A stretch of DNA of 12,500 bases from Botryococcus braunii. Taxonomy: Eukaryota; Chlorophyta; Trebouxiophyceae. Both the position numbers and the translations under genes were made by a program. The DNA lies in the NCBI GenBank assembly GCA_002005505.1, contig KV908527.1, forward strand, positions 190,001 through 202,500. The letters are read 5' to 3'. Numbering within the stretch: the first letter of the stretch is position 1; each line of letters begins with the position of its first letter. Shown piece after piece: positions 1 through 10,000 of this stretch. The notes beneath the pieces are model-generated. The model ran no database searches, was not told the origin of the DNA, and was given only the letters and a program-made list of their open reading frames with translations.

Positions 1-174
1 TGTTTGCCGCCACTACATGGCATTTGCAATGCAATGCATCACGCAATGCATTTTGGCCAGGGAACCCATCCTTGGCTCTCTACTGCTGCAAAGCTCCTTT
101 CACACCTCTGAACTTGAAATTAGTCATGGCCCTCATTCGGTTAGGGCTTCTATCTCTCGCGAAGCTAGTCAAGG
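1..174. other. 3' flank without recognised features
   Basis: Unique-looking sequence beyond the proposed poly(A) signal. Open frames here are short and lack splice or family support on either strand. Confidence 0.5.
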
Positions 175-179
175 TTACA
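175..179 (-). terminator. TGTAA poly(A) signal (candidate)
   Basis: On the minus strand this reads CTTGTAACC. TGTAA is the common near-upstream polyadenylation element of chlorophyte nuclear genes, and here it follows the proposed TAG by about 62 bases, a normal distance. The pentamer also occurs by chance (for example 3011-3015), so this is supportive rather than conclusive. Confidence 0.35.
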
Positions 180-240
180 AGTGCTCGAGCTGGCTATGTT
201 TGTGTTCCCCGCAGCTTGGATAATTTGCCACAACCATTGC

Positions 241-309
241 CTAAGTAATTGTCTTGTTGACTTCATAGTCCAGCAGGCTATTGTGAGAGGTCCCACATGC
301 GAGACTATG
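241..309 (-). CDS. Terminal exon 10 (putative) with TAG stop
   Basis: The acceptor TCTATTGTCCCACAG|CAT is one of the best pyrimidine-rich acceptors in the window. It starts in phase 0, matching the phase-0 donor of exon 9. The exon encodes [20 protein letters not shown] and two more residues, then TAG at 241-243. A TGTAA motif lies about 62 bases beyond the stop. The exon is only 23 codons long, so it rests on splice signal, phase and the poly(A) context. Confidence 0.4.
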   Translation of the reverse strand, partial: HSLACGTSHNSLLDYEVNKTIT

Positions 310-850
310 CTGTGGGACAATAGAAGTAAGCCATCGTCGTTACACACAACCCACATGCTGGACTACCAAATTACCCATGTGGACAAACAGGTGTATCTGC
401 GATCGAAAGACATCTGCAGGGCATTTGCAAGACTCAATGAGACAAGAACTCGCACAGATGAAGGCAATGCGGGTTGAAGCAGCACAAGACAGTGGGTGCA
501 CATACCGCCTCCGGTTCAGCATCCCAGAACGCGTCTTGAGTCCACACAGGAGCCGGAGAGCCGAACATCGCAGGGAAATTCGCTTTGGGTTTCCGGCCGC
601 TGGCGGTGGAGGGTAGTTCCCCTTGCTGCACAGGCAAGCTCCGAGCGCTAGCCAGCGAGTCGGTCCGCGGGACCAGCTCCCGCAGAGGCTGAGCCCACAG
701 TGGTTTGCCCTTGCGCCCGCTTGCCAGCCTTCAGCAACCCCACCAGCAGATCAGCGATGAGCACCCTTCACATATAAGTTGGTGACGCCAGCACCCTTCC
801 GAGTGACTGCGCACCTCTGTGCGCGTGGGCGGGCGTGCGTGCGTGCGTGC

Positions 851-917
<67 letters not shown>

Positions 918-3900
918 AACATTACCAACATGTACACACATGAGCACACACTACATCTGGGCCCATGTACTCTCTGCGCCTTGGCTAATTGTCTATCACC
1001 TGCAAACATGCTCAGACTGTCAACACGTGCAGAAACCACACTTTTGGAGACGGATGATGATGGACTACCAAGCAGAGGACAGCCAAAGTATTCCAGACGC
1101 TCCTTGGACATCAAAAAGAGGCCAGCCAAAGGATTCCAGACGCTCCTTTGACATCAAAGAGAGGCGCAGCCAAAGGTTTCCAGACTCTCCTTTGACATCC
1201 AAGAGCCTCCAACGACCTTGTAACTGATATATCACACATGACGGAACATACATCATGATTTATTATAATGGGCGCCAGCCACTGCAGCTCAAGGCATTTC
1301 CGTTGCTCCCTCCGGCGCTCCCTCCCTCCTTCCCGCCTGGCACCCTTCTATTCCCACCTGGCAACCTCTGTTATACTCCTGGCACTCCTGCTATTCCCGC
1401 CAATGCTGTTATTCACTTTATGCTGTAACTCCTGGCTCTGGTCAGAGGGAAAGAGCCGCCAAAACGTGCGGGAGGGCGCAAAACCCCATGGGGTTTCCGG
1501 TGGTGGCCCCATCTAGGAGGGATCGGCCAGAAGGGAGATGGCCCACCAAAAACGTGCAGAGGGGAGCAAAGCCCCGTACCTGTCGAGGGGCCATGGAGAG
1601 ACCGACCAGAAGGGAAGAGGCCCCACCAAAAACGTGCAGAGGGGAGCACACCCCCGTACCTGTCGAGGGGCACCACTGGAGCGGAGGTGCGGGCGGCATA
1701 GCGGGAGAAGCGGGCCGCCCGCAGCGAGCGGGAGTCCACAGCCAATGCGGCGCGGTGCATAGAGACCGTGAGACCGTCAGAGGTAGACAGAAGGTCCGCG
1801 GTCCCCATGTGCGCCCCCCGACGGCGCCTGTCCCCGCGAAGCCCACCGGATGTGGACACCAGGTCCTGTGTCTTTATCAAGCTCTCCGGGCGCTGCTCGA
1901 CCGGGAACTCGTCCTCCTCTGCTTCCTCTTCGTCTTCTTCTTCGGAGTCGTCGTCTCCGCGGGGCCGGGCGACTCCCTTGCTCCGCACGCTCTCCAGCAG
2001 GGCCGGACTGGCGCCCTTGCCGTCCTTGAAGTGCCGCACCCGCCCTCCGGGGCTCTCCGGGAGCGGCCCCATGCCGCGCCCGCCAGCCGCGGGGCGCTCC
2101 TCTTCGAGACTGCCGCTCTCCTGAGCTTCTCTTCCTTTCATGTCTTGACGCAAGGCACGTGCCTGGGCGGGGCTCGCCTGCACGTCGTCTTGTAAGGCAC
2201 GCGCCTGGGTTGGTGCACGGTCTCTCCGGCCTTCAGCGTCGGCCCGCGCTGGTTGGACGCCCCTGGGGGGAGCATCGATGCTGGAAGCGCGGCGGCGGTC
2301 CCCCATGGGAGCGCTGCCCCAGTTGCGGTCGAGGGCCCCGCCACTGTCCCGGTCCAGACTAATGGAGCGTGACCCACTGGCGCCATCGCCCGCAGAAGGC
2401 AGTTTCCGCCCGGCCCCACGCCCGCGCCCCGACTCCGCGGCGGCGAGCGCTCGCTCGCGGAGCGCGCTAAAGGTGAGCGCTCTACGCGGCCCGGCTTGGG
2501 CGGTGGGCGCAGACGGCTTGGAGGGGCGCGCAGACTCGGGCGGGCGGAAGATTGGCAGCCGCCTGGCTTGGGGCGGGGCGGGGGACCCGGGGGCGTCGTC
2601 CTCGGGGGCGTCCGCAAGGATTTGGGTGGTCTGAGGCGCGTCTTCGAGGATTTGGACGACGGACGGGGCATGCGGGACCCAGGGCTTGGTGCGCGGGCCC
2701 TGGATGAAGGGCGAGGGGGAGGCGGGCGCCGAAGGGGGCCCCGAAAGGGACAGCTTGGGCGCTTCCCACTTGTACTTGCTGGTTGTCGGGGGCACGTACT
2801 TGTGGTGGCGCAGGTCCACGGAGCGAGCCAATGATTTGGTTGTCTGGAGCACTGGCGGGTCGGTGATGCGGCGCACCCGCAGCTCCTCCGCCGCCCCGAA
2901 ATTCGCTTGCAGGAAAGCCCACCTGCGACATCGCACCGAGTCCGAGCCTTGTATCAGCAAACAGCGGGTCCGAACCTTTGCACCAGCCACAGCGGGCCCA
3001 AGCCTCCTGTTTACAAGAGTAAGTGCAGGCATCGTATGCGCAACAACCGGGGCCAAGCCTCGTATCAGCAACGGGCGGGGCCAAGCCTCGTATCAGCAAC
3101 AGCTGATGACGACGATGTGAGTGAAGGCATGGACGATGTCCTGCATGTGCATGTTTGCGGACGTTCTTCAAGTCAGCACAGGCTCCTGTCCCAGCCTGCC
3201 TGGGGGAGAGAGGGTGGCGGAGCAGCAGACATCCTCTTATAAATATCAGAAGCACAGGGAGAAAAGTTCGAAACCAAAATCTCCAAAAAATAATTATATA
3301 CAAAACAAAACACAAAAATACAAACCCCCCCCTCCCTTTTTTGGAGGGCGCACTGTGCATCATCCCAAAATTGTAAGTTGAAACTGCGAGAGTTTTGAGC
3401 CCAAGCCGGGAGGGCGCACTGTGGGCTGTCCTTCAGGTTGCCAACCCGCTGCTGCTTGGCGTGGTGGCCACTGTTGGCAGGGCTGAGGGTGGGGCTGGCC
3501 CCGGTGGCCTCCGCCACGGCGCGGGCCACAGCATCCGCCATCTGCCGGGTTTTGGAGATGGCCTTCGGCAGGACGCCCCGGGCCTTCGGAGGAGCCTCCT
3601 CCCCGCCGGACCTGGCGGTGGAGGCCTGCGTGTCCGACAGGCTGCGGTCGAGCTCGGCCGCGATCTTGAATTTGGGGCGCGTCTTGGAGTCTTGGCGTGA
3701 GTCCCCAAAGTACCGCTCCGGCGGGGACCCGGCAGCGGACGGGGAGCGGCTGAAGCCACTCGTGCCGGTGCCCGGGGTCTCGGCGGTTCCGTCTTCCATA
3801 ACCGACAGCAGCCCGCTGTTCTCCGGCGTGCGGGGGGTGGAGCCCTCCTGCGAGACCTGAGCCCTCCTGGGCGTGCGGGGGGTGGAGCCCTCCTGAGGGA

Positions 3901-4963
3901 CCCGAGCCCTCCTGCTGGGCGTGCCATACTCCTCACTTCCACTGGGCGCGCCATACTCCTCAATCTCGCTAACAGGCTTCCTCTGGGGCTCTCCCCTCCG
4001 GTGCTCCGGCCCTGGCTCGCCAGGCCGGGGAGAAGCAAGCTGGCTCCCTTCGTCGTCGTCGTCGTCACCGTCCTCAAGGAAGACGGAGGCGTCTCCGGAG
4101 CGCTGCTGGCTGCTGGGGCGGTCCCCCAGGCGGGCTTGGAGGCGGGAGCGGATGGAGCTGGAGAGCTGCCTCGCAGCATCGCCCTCCCGGGGGGACGACA
4201 CCTTGAGCTCCAGCGCCCGAGGTCCGGCGGGGCTCGCGGGATCGTTGGGCCCGCTCAGGGAGCGCTCTGCTGCGTTGCTGGGCTGCGTGCGCAGGGGTCG
4301 GGACCACGAGACGGACCCCACCACCTTGTTGTAGCCAGCGAGCCCGGTGGGTCGGGGGCTGTAGACGTCAGTGGATCCATCCGGGGGAGTGGTGGCCCGC
4401 TCGCCGGGCGGGTCCAGGGAGGACCTCGCGGGACCAGCGGAGGCCGGCCGCGGCTCGTCCCCCTCATCCCACACATCTGCAAAGGGGCTTGGAGGCGTCT
4501 TGCGGAAAGCCCGAGCGGGGGCCTGCGGCGTCACCAGCGGCGGGGTCTCTGGGGTGACCGCTGGCGTGCTAATGCGCTGCGACGGCGTCCGCGCTGGCGT
4601 CCCCGTGTGGGATCCGCCAGGATCCTTTGCGGCTGCTTGCTGCAATCCAGCAGACGAGAGCTTCAGCCTCTGACCCAGACTTCCGGTTGGTGACTGATGA
4701 CGGAATGCACCCGCGCACGTCCTTCGGTACAGAAGGCGTGTTTGCCAGCCCCTCTGCCAGCTCAACAGAGAGACATAATATGACAAAAAACAGACATTTC
4801 AGGGCTACACTCAGGACGGGCCAGGCGTTCACGCCTAATGAGACCCGGGAGATGCAATGCTATTCAGCCAAGCTGGTCGTTGGAAAAGGCGATGCCAATG
4901 GTCTCTTTCCTAACCACCAGAAACATCTGATGGAAGCTCTTTAGGAGTTAAAGATGCACGCAT

Positions 4964-5004
<41 letters not shown>

Positions 5005-6941
5005 CACACACACACACACGCACGCACGCACGCACACACGCGCACACACACACACACACACACACGCACGCTGCATGCACACATGTGAACACACCCACAC
5101 CTCGCACGTACGCATGAGCATTCACATGGTGCTGTGTACACAGGCACACAGGAGTGGCCAACGTGACTACACTGATTCGCAGTGGCTCTGGCATCCCCCA
5201 GAAGGAACAATGCCCAGGTGCAGGCCACGCCCTCCATGTTGGGGGAAAGTGGAACCCCCACATGGGCATAAGCTCTGTCGTCCCCCCCCCTCCCCCCCCC
5301 CCCCCCCCAAAAAAAAGGGATGCTCAGGTGGGGCCAGGGCTCTCCAGGTTGGGGGGAAGCAGAAACTCACATGGGTGTAGGGCTCGGCCAGATCAGCGTC
5401 CTCCACCTCCTCGTCGATCTCAAGCCTGTATGAAGTGACGCGGCTGGGCCGGGTGTTGCCCTCAGCCCCTGGGTCCGGGGTGAGGGGCGGCGGCGGTTCG
5501 TCCCCCTTGCCGAGGGACGACAGCAGCTGCCCGCTACCCTCCAGGGGCTGGCCGGAGGAGATGGATGCAATGACCTGTAGGATGGCCTTCTCTGACTGGG
5601 CACTGGGTACCGTAAGGTCCTGGGCCGGTGTCGGGACTTTGTCCAGCCAGGGGTGCGATGCCATCTGCGATAGCGTATACCGCTCCTCTGGATCCTTCAC
5701 CTGTTGTAATGACGAGGCCCTTTGAGCGTGAAGGAGCTGCGTAACAGATTGGCGAGAGGGGATGGAGACTCGAATGGGTGCGTCAAAAAGGCTCCGGGGC
5801 AAATGTTGGTGTTCCATCATGTTTATTCAAGGGTGCAACAGTGGAGCCTCCACGAGCCGGGCTAGATCTACAAGATGACCTTCCCTGCCCCCACTTCAAA
5901 GCAGTGCCCCACAGCCACATCAAAATAGTACTCCTTCCCCACTTCTGCACAGTACCCTCCCCCACTTCAATGCAGTACACCTTCCCCACTTCAACACGGT
6001 ACCCTCCCCCACTTCAATGCAGTGCCCCTTCCCCACTTCAACACAGTACCCTCCCCCACTTCAATGCAGTGCCCCTTCCCCACTTCAACACAGTACCCCT
6101 CCCCCACTTCCATACAGTACCCTCCCCCACTACAAAGCGGTACCCCTTTCCCAATCCAACACAATACGTGTAGTGCAGCGGAGGCAGACAAGTTGGTCCC
6201 CATCAAACGTCAGCCAATCAGACATGGACGATTGCAGTACCAAACTAGTTCAGGATCAGTCAAATCTTCAAGATGGTGGGCCACCACGGCGTCTTTGTTC
6301 AATACGATGTAGGGCCTTCAGGTGGGTATGGACTGGCTGCCCAAATTCCACAAACAGTCACACAAAACACACATACACATACAAAGAATAATGGATGTTA
6401 CAAATTACCCATCAGGATGACTGGACGATGATCACACGGTCTGCTACACATGTAGTTGTTCAAAAACAAATATGCGCGAACTCATGGGGTATGTTTCAGT
6501 GGGTTCATTTCCAACCACGCAGTCAAAAGCCTGTCAAAATGTACACCCTATATACAGACGGAAACTCACCAAAATATGGGATATCAAGTCCTTGACACGA
6601 GACGACAGTACAGTAGTCTCTGGGTATGCATAATCGCAGCGGATGACCCGGCTCGCGATGACCTTCCCGGCACGACTGTCGGGTTCATCGGTCTTGAAAG
6701 GGGACTCTCCAGTGACCATCTTGAAGAGGATGGCCCCGCAGGCCCTGCCCACAGATCGGAAGATTCATGAGCGGCACATGAATCTTCCAATGAGGGCACA
6801 TGCCCAGCAGAGCTCCTGATAAGGAGTTATAGCGAACCCCACATGCCAATTCCAAATAAAACCTCCCCCATGGACTCCCCCGTCAACCCCCCTCACTCTG
6901 AGAAAGAGCCTGTGTGCGTGTGCGTGCGCACGCGCGCGCGC

Positions 6942-7029
<88 letters not shown>

Positions 7030-10000
7030 AATGTGCATATGTGTGCGTCTGTGCCCTCCTCTCTCTCCCACCCCCTGCCCTTATCTCCCGCTGCCAATAT
7101 CATCCTCTCACTTCCTGTAATCCCCCTCCCCAACCCACACCACATGCACCCACATGCCGAGGCTGACATCCAGCACATGCGTGGGATAGACACATGACGA
7201 TGCAAGCAGCAGAGCACAGCTTGTTCAGCAGCAGAGCTCGGCTTTGTTGAGGGGGGGGGGACACAGCTCGTTGAGGGGGAGGGACGGAGGGCAGGGCGCA
7301 CCAAGCATCCAAGGCTCTGCCGTCCAGAGCTTCAAAAGAAGAGTTTTCACTGCTCAGCAGCTCGGGGGCCATGTAAGGCGCCTTGTGTGGGTCGGGGATG
7401 CCCAACCGAATGTCTGGCTGGGGCCCGTTGACACCGTAGCCTAGCCCTGTGATCTTCAGTCGCGGTTCTGTGAAGCTTCCGGTCAGGAGGAGGTTGTCCA
7501 TGCACAGGGTTCTGGAGGCAGCACACCCAATGAAGTCAGCCATCCTGCCATGCATGCTTGAGGGGGCCAGCCATTTACACATTCCACTAATGCTATACAT
7601 ACGTTCATTCCTTAGTTTCTAATCACAGCCCCCTTTACTTTCCTGGATGTCTGGGTTTCAACCAGGAACTTGGACGAGGACAATGGATAAGTAAGCTGAA
7701 ACTCCCCTAGTCTTTCCTCCCAAGTCCTTTCCATTTGCAGTTCAGTGGTAGACAAAATACTCAAAATCTTTCAGCACTACTGGGGCAAATCAGAGGAGGA
7801 GGCCATGCCCATGGTGCCATACTGAATGTCTGTAGATAGCAGTGTCATGTTCAATTTAGATGGCATGTGAGTTGTCTAAAGGTAGATGTGCCAGTGCTCT
7901 GTAATACAGAGTCTGTATCCAACACATGGTGCACATGTGCACAAAATAATGGACTTGCGAGAAGGGTCCTTAGTCTTTTGCCAGGATTCTAAGGTAATCC
8001 ATCCATCCATTTCTGTTAGATAGTGAAACGTACGGCCTCCTGACTCCCCATTTGCAACATGAAAAATTCCTTAAAGAGATACAGAGAAGATCCCTGACAC
8101 TCAACCCTTGAGGGCAATGAGTTTGGAGAGATCACCTGTGGCAGATACCGAGATCATGAGCAAAGGATACTGCATTTATTAGCTGCATAAAGAGTGGCTG
8201 TGCCTGTGCTTCACTGAGCCTTCCCATCGTTGCAATACGCTCTTGCAAGCGCCCACCTGCACAGACACTCAGAGTTACTTTCAAATGATTACTCAGATGT
8301 ACCAAGGAAAAAGTCAACGGGAAACCCTTACTTGAACATGACAGGAGGTTGTCGCTTTCCAGGACAGAGTTCATCCTGGAGGTGCCGGGCCTCTGACCCA
8401 GTCACCCTCGCATGACAAGAGTGTATGGCAATCAGTTATTTGGTATCAAATGGTCATCAAAGGCATCGAAAAATTTGGGTACTAAGAATCTCCTCATCCT
8501 TCGAAACCTAAGTCAACCCCTGCCGACTACTCCCGAAACTATTCGCGAAAATATGTACCAAAACATAGTATGAAATTAGAAAAGTTATAAAGTCCGTACG
8601 ACCCTTGAACTGCATCAAAACAGAGTATACGCCCTAGCCGATGGCCGGGGTCCCGGGTCGACGGCGGATTTGCCGGGGAACAACGACCGTTATTTGCAAA
8701 GGCTGCAGAAGCCTTTCTCAATTTACTGAAACGTATAAGAAATAGTTAAAGCACAAAAGAGCCTGTGATGGTATCTGTTCGGCGGCATGCGATTTGGTAT
8801 CATGATGACCGCGTGGTACATCCTTGTACGCCGTTATCCGGACAAAAGAACGGAAAAGCCAGATAACGGTATCGCTAACACGTAATCTTCACTGAAAGGC
8901 CCAAAAGAATCGACCGGATGACGATTGAGCTTCAGGTAAGTAACTTCCGTAGGCTACAACCGTCCTGTATGACGCTCTAGAGACATGAGAGGGGCCAAAA
9001 ACCGTCCCGGACGATACGCTCAGTCGCCAGGAACATGAACATAGTCGCCACGAACATGAACTCAGCCGCCATGACCATTAACACATTCGCCAGGAATCTG
9101 ATCACACAACCGGCACTAGGGCCACCAGACGGTGCTGACACAATCATGCACACTCCAGGACCGCAAGGCAGGTGAATGGATACCAGTCCACATTCACAGG
9201 GTTCATAATGGCCCACTCACCCCCCCCCCCCCAAACACCCCCTTGAAGTGGGGCGGGCGCCCCTTTCCTCCTTGTCCACCCGAAGGCCAAATATCCTTTT
9301 AAGCATCTCGAACCATATCACGGGAGAAGAAGGCATTTACCAAGCCATGGAAGGGTAGACAAGCACTTCCTACAAAAAGAACACAGACCAAACTTAAACC
9401 CCGAGCCCACCCCCCTGCACTTAATCGGCCCCTGCACTTAATCAATGCCACAGTATGCAGTTTAGCCTCTGCACTAGGGTCTCGCACCAGTTCTAGAGAA
9501 GAAGAAGAAGAAGGGGGGAGAATTGTCTGGCAGCACTTCAAGCCGCGTAAACCCGCGTGTTGCACATCTACCACGTTCACGCATCCCCTGCCTCAAACCC
9601 CCAGAGGGAAGCTGGAGGAGAAACTATCTTCAATAGGCCGAGGGCGTTGATCAGGGCCACTGCCATGTTCCCTCTCAGACAAAGCATCAACACATCGGCC
9701 AGGGGTTGCAATACGTGAAACCCCGGTCCGCCGTTATGCCTTCAAGCAAACTCGACGAAACATATTCCTAGGCAGCTACTAAAGCTGCGTTTGGAGCGCT
9801 GTTATGGTTTCTGAGACACCCCATGGCAGCCCAATCCCTCGTCAACAAGCCATACCCGAGTTTCCGACAACGCATGTACATGAGGTATTTCTGCCAAACA
9901 CTGAATCGAACTCCGCTAGCTAACTGCCCAGAAAACTGGGCCTCATTAATTCGCAGTCTAGTTTGGCATCATCACAATTCCAGAGCTGAAACAAGATGAA

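Noticed and set aside
731..1129. 132-residue minus ORF as an extra exon between 8 and 9
   Set aside because: It consists of His-Thr runs from the AC tract and 43-bp repeats, and has no usable donor before its stop.
819..1227. Plus-strand ORFs with Cys-Val runs, and minus His-Thr runs
   Set aside because: Pure translations of GT/CA dinucleotide tracts and the 43-bp repeats. The same applies near 5000 and 6960.
1488..2634. Several GC-rich plus-strand ORFs over exon 8
   Set aside because: They mirror a better minus-strand frame that shows acidic runs and in-frame duplications. The plus frames have no family signature and carry high Arg/Pro shadows typical of GC-rich antisense.
8438..8802. ATTTGGTATCA direct repeats at 8438 and 8792 as ends of a transposable element
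   Set aside because: Only 11 bases, no terminal inverted repeats, no coding remnant, and the flanks do not look like target-site duplications.
8977..9216. 79-residue hydrophobic minus ORF
   Set aside because: Created by the 21-bp repeat; no start context, splice sites or phase fit with exons 2 and 3.
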